DNA from: DATJYV01 sp035499415
Lineage (GTDB): Bacteria > Bacteroidota > Ignavibacteria > UBA10030
Length of the DNA: 17,370 nucleotides
Direction of reading: 5' to 3'
NCBI GenBank assembly: GCA_035499415.1
Contig: DATJYV010000166.1
Location: forward strand, 1-17,370
A program made the position numbers and the translations under genes. The notes beneath the pieces are model-generated. The model ran no database searches. It was not told the DNA's origin and saw only the letters and a program-made list of their open reading frames with translations. The first letter of the stretch is position 1. Each line of letters opens with the position of its first letter. Shown one piece after another: positions 6,802 through 13,657 of the stretch.

Positions 6802-7089
6802 TTGGAGAACACGTACAAGGACGAGATTTTCACGAAGCGCGTGCGCGCAGGCAAGCGGACGTACTTCTTCGACGTGAAGTCGACAAAATCCGAGAAGGAT
6901 TTTTACATCACGATCACGGAGAGCAAGCGGGTCGGAGAAGAGGAATACGAAAAACACAAGATCTTTCTTTACAAGGAAGACTTCGACAAGTTCCGCGAGG
7001 CGTTTGACGAGACGGTAGGCCAGGTACGGAGCCAGCTTCTTCTCGTTGGTGTTCCGGAGAACGGAGTGGCGGCAGAAAAACCCTTGTGA
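6802..7089 (+). CDS. PUR-alpha-like nucleic-acid-binding protein (DUF3276 family)
   Basis: Small protein of 95 residues starting at TTG 6802, with GGGAGGG (6788-6794) about seven bases upstream acting as Shine-Dalgarno. It is charged and forms a single PUR-repeat-like unit: DEIFTKRVRAGKRTYFFDVK (7-26) followed by DFYITITESKRV (33-44) and a helical segment with KEDFDKFREAFDETV. The family is near-universal in Bacteroidota and occurs in spirochaetes, where the Borrelia member binds DNA and RNA as a dimer. That gives the likely role here: a sequence-selective single-stranded nucleic-acid binder acting on transcription or translation. Nothing catalytic is present. The leader contains a 10-bp tandem repeat that might be a binding site for the protein itself. 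No terminator separates it from the propeller gene, so readthrough from upstream is possible. Confidence 0.88.
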   Translation: MENTYKDEIFTKRVRAGKRTYFFDVKSTKSEKDFYITITESKRVGEEEYEKHKIFLYKEDFDKFREAFDETVGQVRSQLLLVGVPENGVAAEKPL

Positions 7090-7221
7090 CTGATTGCGAA
7101 GGGGAACCGCGCTTTGCGATGTATAGAACGCGGGTCGTAAAGAAAAATGGTAGTGTGCTCAATTCAGCTGGCTCCAACTTATTACGAAAGCGTCGTGCTG
7201 CACTTGCTTGTCCCGTGCGTC

Positions 7222-7234
7222 GACACGCGGTGTC
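7222..7234. other. Short inverted repeat
   Basis: GACAC (7222-7226) and GTGTC (7230-7234) flank a 3-base loop (GCG) in the large gap. It is short enough to be chance; no T run follows. Confidence 0.25.
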
Positions 7235-7277
7235 AGCATCTGATGTTCACAGACTCCGAAACTCAGCCAGAAGCCGA

Positions 7278-7292
7278 TGGGCCTTCGGCCCA
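7278..7292. other. GC-rich inverted repeat in the gap
   Basis: TGGGCC (7278-7283) and GGCCCA (7287-7292) form a perfect 6-bp stem with a TTC loop. No T run follows on either strand, so it does not qualify as a standard terminator. Compact hairpins of this kind are often copies of dispersed intergenic repeats, but repetition cannot be tested within this window. Confidence 0.4.
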
Positions 7293-7346
7293 AAGTTCGG
7301 GGTGACGGTTGCCTGGACAGAGGACACGGCCAGAAAAATAGTCGTC

Positions 7347-7375
7347 TTGATTTTTGGGACTGTTTTTCGTATATT
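7347..7375 (+). promoter_or_regulatory. Sigma70-like promoter for the yceD-rpmF-plsX-fab operon
   Basis: TTGATT (7347-7352) and TATATT (7370-7375) are separated by 17 bases in an AT-rich patch, the best promoter match in the window. Transcription would start near 7382 and leave a leader of about 105 bases before yceD. Its -10 hexamer and spacing are identical to those of the promoter at 2179-2207. Confidence 0.65.
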
Positions 7376-7431
7376 AGTAGTTTAACGTCATAAGTTCCGG
7401 TAATCCTCCACCGCTTCCTGGCTGACCGAAC

Positions 7432-7449
7432 GAGAGCCCTGCGGCTCTC
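7432..7449 (+). other. Hairpin in the leader of the fab operon
   Basis: GAGAGCC (7432-7438) and GGCTCTC (7443-7449) make a perfect 7-bp stem with a CTGC loop, between the promoter and the yceD ribosome-binding site. There is no T run, so early termination is unlikely. It may stabilise the transcript or serve as a regulator-binding site. Confidence 0.5.
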
Positions 7450-7487
7450 CGCACTCAAGCTTTGTGAACCGCCGCGAGGACAACGGT

Positions 7488-8000
7488 ATGGCCGAACTTC
7501 GTATCAATGTTTCAGGGCTTTCAGCCGGTACGCACGAATACCAGTTCGAGGCCGGTGCGGAATCCCTCGGATTGGCGGATCGGTTCCTCGGGCCTGTGAC
7601 GGTCGACGCACGTCTTGAGAAAGCCGGAAGTCAGATTTTTCTCAAGGTCTCTCTGAAAGCGACGGGGGCGTTCGTGTGCGACCGCTGCCTCGATGAGTTT
7701 CAGCGCACCCTCGACGGCTCGTACTCGATTGTCTATGATACCGAGCCCCGCAGGCAGGCACCGACACCGGACCAACGGATGGAGATCCAGGTCATTCCAG
7801 CGGACAAGAACTATCTGGACCTGGATGAGGACGTGCGACAGTATGCGTTGCTCGCCGTGCCGCAGAAGATGTTGTGCAGGGAAAATTGCGCGGGCTTGTG
7901 TCCCCATTGCGGGAAGAACAGGAACAGGGAAACCTGCACCTGCAGCGACCAGTCGCTGGACTCTCGATGGGAAGGGTTGAAGGATCTTTTGACGAATTAG
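7488..8000 (+). CDS. yceD: YceD/DUF177 zinc-ribbon-like protein upstream of rpmF
   Basis: Protein of 170 residues. The ATG at 7488 is chosen over the GTG at 7464 because GAGGA (7476-7480) sits seven bases upstream. The family pattern is clear: a central CDRC (C64, C67) within VCDRCLDEF, an acidic DLDEDVRQYALLAVP segment (111-125), then a cysteine-rich C-terminal part with C130, C134, C138, C141, C150 and C152 (GLCPHCG at 136-142). These are likely zinc ligands. YceD is nearly always encoded directly before rpmF. It has been linked to 23S rRNA or 50S subunit biogenesis, and its plant relative to 23S rRNA processing; the exact role is not established. Here rpmF starts 28 bases downstream, which supports the assignment. 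It is the first gene after the promoter at 7347-7375. Confidence 0.92.
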   Translation: MAELRINVSGLSAGTHEYQFEAGAESLGLADRFLGPVTVDARLEKAGSQIFLKVSLKATGAFVCDRCLDEFQRTLDGSYSIVYDTEPRRQAPTPDQRMEIQVIPADKNYLDLDEDVRQYALLAVPQKMLCRENCAGLCPHCGKNRNRETCTCSDQSLDSRWEGLKDLLTN

Positions 8001-8028
8001 ACCACCAGGGGGAGAGGGAATTCCAGGC

Positions 8029-8211
8029 ATGCCAAATCCTAAACGACGCCATTCGAAAACGAGAGGTCGGAAGCGACGCACGCACTATAAAGCGACCGTA
8101 CCCGCAATGCAGGAATGTCCCAACTGTCACGAGCAAAAGCTCCAGCATCGGGCCTGTCCCCACTGCGGATACTACAACGGCCGATCGATTTTCACTCCAA
8201 AAGAGGCCTGA
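8029..8211 (+). CDS. rpmF: 50S ribosomal protein L32
   Basis: Protein of 60 residues, the normal length for bacterial L32. It begins with MPNPKRRHSKTRGRKRRTH, the strongly basic rRNA-binding tail of the family, and carries a zinc ribbon with C30, C33, C43 and C46 (CPNC and CPHC). This is the cysteine-containing (C+) form, which needs zinc; no cysteine-free paralogue is present here. The ATG follows a purine-rich GGGGGAGAGG about ten bases upstream. It lies between yceD and plsX, the classical arrangement that joins ribosome synthesis to lipid synthesis on one transcript. Confidence 0.98.
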   Translation: MPNPKRRHSKTRGRKRRTHYKATVPAMQECPNCHEQKLQHRACPHCGYYNGRSIFTPKEA

Positions 8212-8265
8212 CATCCGGCCCGGCCGGCGTCTGAACCCCTATCGCGACGCCCGGTTGCTCCTTTC

Positions 8266-9336
8266 ATGAAATCACCCGATACATTGCGCATTGCCCTCGA
8301 TGCCATGGGAGGGGACCACGCGCCGCGGAACGAAGTTGAAGGCGCGAGAAAGGCATTGGACCGCTCCGGCCCGTCCCTGGGAATAATTCTTGTCGGGGAC
8401 GAAGCCGCCATCCGTGCCGAGCTTTCCCGCCAGGGAAGTTCCGAGAGTCCGGCGTTGTCGATCGTACATGCGTCCCAGGTCATCACGATGGAGGACCCGC
8501 CGACTGCATCCGTCAAGCTAAAAAAGGACTCGTCGCTCGCGGTCGGCATGAGACTGCACAAGGAAGGGCGTGCAGAAGCATTTGCGAGCGCCGGGAACAC
8601 CGGCGCGGTTCTTTCGGCTTCCACCCTCATTCTTGGCCGGGTTCGCGGCGTGAGCCGCCCGACCATCGGTGCATTCATCCCCTCGGAACACGGAAAGTGC
8701 CTGGTCCTGGATGCCGGGACGAATGTCGACTGCCGCCCCCGGCATCTCTACGAGTTTGCCGTCATGGGGAGCATCTACTACCGGATGATTTGCAGGAAGG
8801 AACGCCCATCCGTGGCGCTTCTCAACGTTGGCGAGGAAAAGACGAAGGGGACGGAGGCGGTGCTCGAGGCGCATCGGCTGCTTTCGGGAAGTGCGCTGAA
8901 CTTCATCGGGAACGTCGAAGGGAGGGACATCCTCCGCTCGACGGCGGACGTCGTCGTCTGCGATGGGTTCGTGGGTAATATCATTCTCAAATTTGCCGAG
9001 AGCGTTCCCGGATTTCTCAAGACGCACCTGCGGCGGTTTGCTGAGACGTCGTTGACGCAAAAGCTCCAGGTCGGGATTGCGGCGCCCGTCCTGAAAAAAG
9101 CGCTGAGCGACATGGACCCAAACGGGGAAGGAGGAGTGCCGGTGCTCGGCGTGAACGGTGTTTCGATCATCGGCCACGGCAGTTCCTCGCCGCGAGGGAT
9201 CATGAACATGATCCTCCGGGCCGCGGAAGTCGCCGCCTCGCGGATCAATCAACAAATTGAAGAAGAGCTGGCGGGCTCTGCGATGCAGCCGACGGTCGAT
9301 GGCGGTGCGGCGCTCGCGGAGACGGGAAGGATATGA
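8266..9336 (+). CDS. plsX: Phosphate acyltransferase PlsX
   Basis: PlsX makes acyl-phosphate from acyl-ACP and inorganic phosphate, feeding PlsY-dependent phosphatidic acid synthesis at the inner face of the membrane. The 356-residue protein has the family motifs in order: ALDAMGGDHAP (10-20), a SAGNTGA motif, LVLDAGTNVDC, LLNVGEEKTKG, FIGNVEGRDI, VVVCDGFVGNIILKF, and VPVLGVNGVSIIGHG near the C-terminus. The C-terminal tail after about residue 330 is rich in Ala/Glu/Gly and is probably variable. The ATG at 8266 lacks an obvious Shine-Dalgarno in the preceding CTCCTTTC, yet it places DAMGGD at the usual distance from the N-terminus. fabH starts five bases after the stop. Confidence 0.98.
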   Translation: MKSPDTLRIALDAMGGDHAPRNEVEGARKALDRSGPSLGIILVGDEAAIRAELSRQGSSESPALSIVHASQVITMEDPPTASVKLKKDSSLAVGMRLHKEGRAEAFASAGNTGAVLSASTLILGRVRGVSRPTIGAFIPSEHGKCLVLDAGTNVDCRPRHLYEFAVMGSIYYRMICRKERPSVALLNVGEEKTKGTEAVLEAHRLLSGSALNFIGNVEGRDILRSTADVVVCDGFVGNIILKFAESVPGFLKTHLRRFAETSLTQKLQVGIAAPVLKKALSDMDPNGEGGVPVLGVNGVSIIGHGSSSPRGIMNMILRAAEVAASRINQQIEEELAGSAMQPTVDGGAALAETGRI

Positions 9337-9340
9337 AAGC

Positions 9341-10345
9341 ATGAAAGCTGCGATCACGGCCGTTGGGCATTACGTTCCCGAAAAAATCGTTTCGAACTTC
9401 GACCTCGAGAAGATCGTCGATACCAATGACGAGTGGATCCGCACGCGGACCGGAATACGGGAGCGACGAATACTCGAGCAAGGGGCGACATCCGACCTGT
9501 GCGTGAAGGCCGTTGAACACCTTCTCGCGAACAGGAAGATGGAGGCGAGTGAGATCGACCTGATCATCGTTGCGACGGTAACACCCGACATGTTCTTCCC
9601 GGCGACGGCGTGCATCGCCCAGGACAAACTCGGCGCGCGCAACGCATGGGGATTCGACCTTTCCGCGGCCTGTTCCGGATTCCTGTTTGCCCTGTCGACC
9701 GGTGCGCGATTCATCGAAAGTGGGGCGCACAAAAAAGTCGTCGTCGTTGGGGCAGATAAGATGAGCGCCATCATCGACTACTCCGACCGCAACACGTGCA
9801 TCCTCTTCGGGGACGCTGCCGGGGCGGTGCTCCTCGAGCCTTCGACGGAACCGGGCTTCGGCGTCATCGACCAAAAGCTCTACGTGGACGGCGCGGGCGG
9901 GGCATACCTGTATATGAAGGGCGGAGGAAGTTTGAATCCGGCGTCACATGAGACCGTGGACAAGCGCATGCACTTCATCTATCAGGATGGCAGGGCGGTA
10001 TTCAAAGTGGCCGTCATCGGCATGGCAGAAGTTGCGGCAGAAGTCATGAAGAGGAACAATCTTCGTCCTGAAGATGTCGCCTGGCTGGTTCCGCACCAGG
10101 CGAACCTGCGCATCATCGACGCCACAGCGGACCGGATGGGATTAGACCGAAACAAGGTGATGGTGAACATCGACAAATACGGCAACACCACTGCCGCGAC
10201 GATTCCTCTCTGCCTTTCCGAATGGTGGCAGTGCGGAAAGCTCGACCGGGGACAAAACATTGTCCTTGCCGCCTTCGGGGCCGGATATACCTGGGGCGCC
10301 ACCTACGTGAAATGGTCAATCCCGGCTCCCGTAAAATCCCGCTGA
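9341..10345 (+). CDS. fabH: Beta-ketoacyl-ACP synthase III
   Basis: FabH starts type II fatty-acid synthesis by condensing an acyl-CoA, often acetyl-CoA or a branched primer, with malonyl-ACP. The protein has 334 residues from the ATG at 9341, with GGGAAGG ten bases upstream. The frame extends to 9257, but that extension lies inside plsX. The catalytic triad is visible: Cys111 in DLSAACSGFLFAL, His252 in VPHQANLRI, and Asn282 in KYGNTTAATIP. The N-terminal DTNDEWIRTRTGIRERR (28-44) is the CoA/ACP-contacting signature. The C-terminal LAAFGAGYTWGATYVKW closes the thiolase fold. Primer preference (straight or branched) cannot be read from the sequence. It lies between plsX and fabD. Confidence 0.98.
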   Translation: MKAAITAVGHYVPEKIVSNFDLEKIVDTNDEWIRTRTGIRERRILEQGATSDLCVKAVEHLLANRKMEASEIDLIIVATVTPDMFFPATACIAQDKLGARNAWGFDLSAACSGFLFALSTGARFIESGAHKKVVVVGADKMSAIIDYSDRNTCILFGDAAGAVLLEPSTEPGFGVIDQKLYVDGAGGAYLYMKGGGSLNPASHETVDKRMHFIYQDGRAVFKVAVIGMAEVAAEVMKRNNLRPEDVAWLVPHQANLRIIDATADRMGLDRNKVMVNIDKYGNTTAATIPLCLSEWWQCGKLDRGQNIVLAAFGAGYTWGATYVKWSIPAPVKSR

Positions 10346-10348
10346 ACC

Positions 10349-11263
10349 GTGGGGAGCATCGCATTCATCTTTCCCGGCCAGGGATCGCAATACGTCGGGA
10401 TGGGGAAAAGTCTCTTTGCCGGAGACGGGAATGCAAAACGCCTCTTCGAGCAGGCGGACGCGACCCTCGGGTTTTCTCTCAGCAGGATTTGCTTCGAAGG
10501 TCCCGAGGCGGAACTCAAGCGTACCAGCATCACGCAGCCGGCGATTTTCCTGCACAGCACAGTTGCTGCACGCATGATTGAGGGCCGGGCAGCCATGGCT
10601 GCGGGGCATTCCCTGGGCGAGTATTCGGCGCTCGTCTACGCCGGCTCGATGAGCTTCGAAGACGGCCTCCGTCTCGTGCGTCTGCGGGGCGAGCTGATGG
10701 AAGAGGCGGGCAGGCAACAACGGGGAACGATGGCGGCAGTCGTCGGCTTGGATCCCAAATCGCTTGGCGAAGTCTGCTGCAAAGCTTTTGAAACAGGTGT
10801 CGTCCAGGCGGCGAATTTCAACTCACCCGGCCAGACGGTCATCTCGGGCACCGTGGAGGGGGTGCATGAGGCAATGAAGCTCGCAAAAGAACGCGGGGCA
10901 AAACTTGTGAAGGAACTCCAGGTCAGCGGGGCTTTCCATTCTCCGCTGATGGAATCGGCAAGGACGGGGTTAAAGACTGCCCTCGACGAAATGGAGATTC
11001 GCGATGCAGCGATCCCGGTCTATGCGAATGTGAGCGCGAAGCCGGCAACGCGCGCTTCGGAAATCCGCGAGTTGCTCTACCAGCAGTTGACCAGTCCGGT
11101 ACGATGGGAGGAGACCATCCGCGCGATGGCCCACGACGGGGCGACGACATTCATTGAAGTCGGTCCGGGGAAAGTTCTGCAGGGCCTTGTTAAACGAACC
11201 GTCGAAGGCGCGGAGACAAAGGGAATCGACACGATGGACGATGTCGCGAACAATCGCAGCTGA
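10349..11263 (+). CDS. fabD: Malonyl-CoA:ACP transacylase
   Basis: FabD moves malonyl from CoA to the acyl carrier protein, supplying the extender unit used by FabH and FabF. The protein has 304 residues from a GTG start three bases after the fabH stop. No clear Shine-Dalgarno is present, so translation probably depends on coupling to fabH. Motifs: FPGQGSQ at 8-14 (oxyanion hole Gln), the nucleophile elbow GHSLGEYSAL with Ser88, the malonyl-binding Arg113 in RLVRLRGELMEEA, NFNSPGQTVISG (157-168), and the catalytic His197 in QVSGAFHSPLM. All active-site residues are intact. fabG follows after five bases. Confidence 0.98.
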   Translation: MGSIAFIFPGQGSQYVGMGKSLFAGDGNAKRLFEQADATLGFSLSRICFEGPEAELKRTSITQPAIFLHSTVAARMIEGRAAMAAGHSLGEYSALVYAGSMSFEDGLRLVRLRGELMEEAGRQQRGTMAAVVGLDPKSLGEVCCKAFETGVVQAANFNSPGQTVISGTVEGVHEAMKLAKERGAKLVKELQVSGAFHSPLMESARTGLKTALDEMEIRDAAIPVYANVSAKPATRASEIRELLYQQLTSPVRWEETIRAMAHDGATTFIEVGPGKVLQGLVKRTVEGAETKGIDTMDDVANNRS

Positions 11264-11268
11264 CCCGG

Positions 11269-12015
11269 ATGCCGGCGCTGAAAGATAAGGTGGCCATTGT
11301 CACCGGCGGATCGAGGGGGATCGGCCGGGCGGTCGCTCTTGCGTTTGCGCGGGAAGGTGCCCACGTGGCATTCACCTACAAGAGTGCGCACACTGCGGCG
11401 GAAGCTGTGAAGGCGGAAATCGAATCGAACGGATGCACAGCCGTTCCGATTCAATCGGATGCGAAGGATGCTGCCGCAGCGACCCAGGTCGTGGAAGCGG
11501 TCGTCCAGCAGTTCCGTCGCGTTGACGTGCTGGTCAACAATGCGGGGATCACCCGGGACACGCTCCTCCTGCGGATGTCGGAACAGGACTGGGACGATGT
11601 ACTTGACACGAATTTGAAAAGCGCGTTCAATTTTTCCAAGGCCGTCTGCCGGCAGATGATGAGCCAGAAGGAAGGGAAGATCATCAACATCTCGTCGATT
11701 GCGGGTCTGATCGGAAACCCCGGGCAGGCGAATTATTCGTCGGCCAAGGCGGGAATGCTCGGCCTGACGAAAGCGCTTGCAAAAGAGCTTGCTTCTCGCA
11801 ATATTCAAGTCAACGCTGTAGCCCCCGGATTTGTTGACACCGACATGACGGACAAATTGACGGCCGAGCAGCGCCAGTCGATCCTGTCCATGATCCCCAT
11901 GAAACGAACGGCAAAGCCGGAAGAAATTGCGAGCGTCGTCGTTTTTCTCGCATCGTCTGCCGCAAGTTATATGACCGGGCAGGTGCTCTGCGTGGACGGC
12001 GGTATCGTCCTCTAA
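11269..12015 (+). CDS. fabG: 3-oxoacyl-ACP reductase
   Basis: FabG reduces beta-ketoacyl-ACP to beta-hydroxyacyl-ACP with NADPH, the first reduction of each elongation cycle. It is a short-chain dehydrogenase of 248 residues, the usual length. It shows the nucleotide-binding TGGSRGIGR (12-20), NNAG (90-93), Asn115 in DTNLKSAF, Ser143 in NISSIAG, and the Tyr156/Lys160 pair in NYSSAKAG, which together give the full N-S-Y-K tetrad. The C-terminal MTGQVLCVDGG is typical of FabG. The ATG at 11269 lies five bases after fabD; no strong Shine-Dalgarno is seen. The position between fabD and acpP argues for true FabG rather than another short-chain dehydrogenase. Confidence 0.97.
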   Translation: MPALKDKVAIVTGGSRGIGRAVALAFAREGAHVAFTYKSAHTAAEAVKAEIESNGCTAVPIQSDAKDAAAATQVVEAVVQQFRRVDVLVNNAGITRDTLLLRMSEQDWDDVLDTNLKSAFNFSKAVCRQMMSQKEGKIINISSIAGLIGNPGQANYSSAKAGMLGLTKALAKELASRNIQVNAVAPGFVDTDMTDKLTAEQRQSILSMIPMKRTAKPEEIASVVVFLASSAASYMTGQVLCVDGGIVL

Positions 12016-12050
12016 CCATCGAACAACAACTTCGTCCTCATCTCATCAAA

Positions 12051-12055
12051 AGGAG
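12051..12055 (+). promoter_or_regulatory. Strong ribosome-binding site of acpP
   Basis: AAAAGGAGA immediately precedes acpP, with AGGAG at 12051-12055 seven bases from the ATG. It is the strongest Shine-Dalgarno in the window and suits the high output needed for the carrier protein, which must exceed its enzymes in amount. Confidence 0.8.
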
Positions 12056-12062
12056 ATCACCC

Positions 12063-12302
12063 ATGGCTGATGTTTCATCCAAAGTGAAAGAAATCATCGT
12101 CGCGAAACTCGGCGTCGACGCGAACCAGATCACTCCGGAAGCATCGTTTACAAACGACCTCGGCGCAGATTCGCTCGATACCGTGGAACTCGTGATGGAA
12201 TTTGAAAAAGCGTTCAATATCCAGATTCCGGACGAGGACGCGGAGAAGATTTCCACCGTCGGCGACGTCATCAAGTACCTGGGCGGGAAGGGAATCAAGT
12301 AG
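12063..12302 (+). CDS. acpP: Acyl carrier protein
   Basis: Acidic protein of 79 residues that carries growing acyl chains on a phosphopantetheine arm. The attachment site is Ser37 in GADSLDTVELVMEFE (34-48), the canonical DSL motif at the start of helix II. The other helices are also recognisable: VKEIIVAKLGV (8-18) and EKISTVGDVIKYL. It has a strong Shine-Dalgarno (12051-12055). The 47-base gap before it and the 61-base gap after it are larger than those between fabH, fabD and fabG. The C-terminal GGKGIK is slightly longer than in E. coli ACP. Its place between fabG and fabF is the classical order. Confidence 0.99.
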   Translation: MADVSSKVKEIIVAKLGVDANQITPEASFTNDLGADSLDTVELVMEFEKAFNIQIPDEDAEKISTVGDVIKYLGGKGIK

Positions 12303-12363
12303 GCCGATGTATCACGTATGCATGGTCGTACGGCACGCAGTCGACACGGAGGGATGAACGGGG

Positions 12364-13623
12364 ATGGCATTTAACGGAAAAGCCCGCCGCGTGGTTGTTA
12401 CCGGCATGGGAGCCCTGACTCCCATCGGCAACAACGTGGCGGAATTCTGGAAAAGCCTGCTCGCCGGGACAAGCGGCGCCGCGCCGATCACGGCCTTCGA
12501 TGCAAGCGACTACGATACCCGGTTCGCCTGTGAAGTCAAGGGATTCAACCCCCTCGACTACATGGACCGAAAGCTCGTGCAACGGTGCGACCCGTTCACG
12601 CAGTACGCTCTCGCGGCGGCCGAAATGGCTCTCAAGGATAGCGGCATGATTCTCGATCAGGAGGACCGGACACGCATCGGCGTCATCTTTGGATCGGGCA
12701 TCGGCGGCATGTGGACCTACCAGCGTCAGCAGCAGACTCTCTGGGAAACGAACGGCCCGCACCGCATCAGCCCGTTCTTCATCCCCATGATGATTGCCGA
12801 CATTGCGGCGGGCAGGATCTCGATGCGGTACGGCTTGAAGGGCCCGAATTATGCGACGACCTCCGCCTGCGCCACGTCGACTCACGCCATCGGCGACGCT
12901 TTCATTCTCATTCAACGCGGGGACGCGGATGTCATGGTGACCGGTGGTGGTGAGGCAAGCATCTGTCCCATGGGAATCGGCGGGTTTAACGCCATGAGAG
13001 CCCTTTCAACCCGCAACGATGCTCCGCAAAAAGCCAGCCGGCCGTTCGACAAAGACCGCGATGGGTTCGTGATGGGGGAAGGGTCGGCGATTCTCGTCCT
13101 CGAAGACCTCGGCCGGGCCGTCAAGCGCAACGCGAAGATCTACGCGGAGGTCGGGGGAATCGGATTCACCGCCGATGCGCATCATATCACCGAGCCGGCG
13201 CCCGAAGGAGAAGGGGCCCAGCGAGCCATGAAAGCCGCGATCCGGGACGCAGGGCTGTCCCCGTCCGATATCGACTACGTGAACACACACGGAACGTCGA
13301 CGCCGATCGGCGACAAACACGAAACGGCGGCCATCAAGATTGTCTTCGGAGAACACGCGAAGAAAATGGCGGTCAACTCAACGAAGTCGATGATCGGCCA
13401 CCTCCTCGGAGCCGCGGGAGCGGTCGAGGCCGTTGCAACGATATTGTCGGTCCAGCACAACAAAGTCCATCCTACAATCAATTACGAATCGCCTGACCCG
13501 GATTGCGATCTCAACTACATCCCCAACACCGCTCGCGACTGGAATGTCGACGTCGCCCTCAGCAACACGTTCGGTTTTGGGGGCCACAACGCCTCAATCC
13601 TCTTCAGGAAATACCGGGAGTAA
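12364..13623 (+). CDS. fabF: Beta-ketoacyl-ACP synthase II
   Basis: FabF elongates acyl-ACP by decarboxylative condensation with malonyl-ACP. The protein has 419 residues from the ATG at 12364, with GGAGGG (12348-12353) ten bases upstream. The Cys-His-His triad is intact: Cys169 in TTSACATSTHA, His309 in VNTHGTSTPIGD, and His346 in KSMIGHLLGAAGA, with Lys341 just before. The C-terminal SNTFGFGGHNASILF is the family signature with the gating Phe. Together with FabH, FabD, FabG and AcpP it supplies most of an elongation cycle; the dehydratase (FabZ/FabA) and enoyl reductase are not in the window. It is followed by rnc after 34 bases. Confidence 0.98.
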   Translation: MAFNGKARRVVVTGMGALTPIGNNVAEFWKSLLAGTSGAAPITAFDASDYDTRFACEVKGFNPLDYMDRKLVQRCDPFTQYALAAAEMALKDSGMILDQEDRTRIGVIFGSGIGGMWTYQRQQQTLWETNGPHRISPFFIPMMIADIAAGRISMRYGLKGPNYATTSACATSTHAIGDAFILIQRGDADVMVTGGGEASICPMGIGGFNAMRALSTRNDAPQKASRPFDKDRDGFVMGEGSAILVLEDLGRAVKRNAKIYAEVGGIGFTADAHHITEPAPEGEGAQRAMKAAIRDAGLSPSDIDYVNTHGTSTPIGDKHETAAIKIVFGEHAKKMAVNSTKSMIGHLLGAAGAVEAVATILSVQHNKVHPTINYESPDPDCDLNYIPNTARDWNVDVALSNTFGFGGHNASILFRKYRE

Positions 13624-13657
13624 GTGTCCATTCCCGGCATGCGTCGGAACGCAGCCA

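Larger units (their letters stand above)
7090..7487. other. 398-base intergenic region with hairpins and a promoter
   Basis: No convincing protein is encoded here. The open frames on both strands lack start signals and protein-like composition. The region is less GC-rich than the flanking genes, most clearly around 7340-7390. It holds three small inverted repeats (7222-7234, 7278-7292, 7432-7449) and one strong promoter (7347-7375). No tRNA or known structured RNA was recognised. The first 250 bases (7090-7345) remain unexplained, and no factor-independent terminator for the PUR-like gene was seen. Confidence 0.7.

Noticed and set aside
7086..7385. 99-codon frame on the + strand in the large gap (and a minus-strand frame at 7159-7458)
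   Set aside because: Neither has a ribosome-binding site or protein-like pattern, and the + frame runs through the predicted promoter. I treat the region as intergenic.
7090..7487. tRNA or other known structured RNA in the large gap
   Set aside because: I looked for a T-arm motif, acceptor pairing and signal-recognition-particle-like signatures and found none.
9257..9340. Upstream extension of the fabH frame
   Set aside because: It lies in the 3' end of plsX and is Arg/Ser-rich. The ATG at 9341 has a good ribosome-binding site and gives the normal FabH N-terminus.
13433..13657. 75-codon N-terminal extension of the rnc frame into fabF
   Set aside because: The extension is Ser/Thr-rich, out of frame within the conserved C-terminus of fabF, and would make RNase III far too long. 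The ATG at 13658 fits the family.
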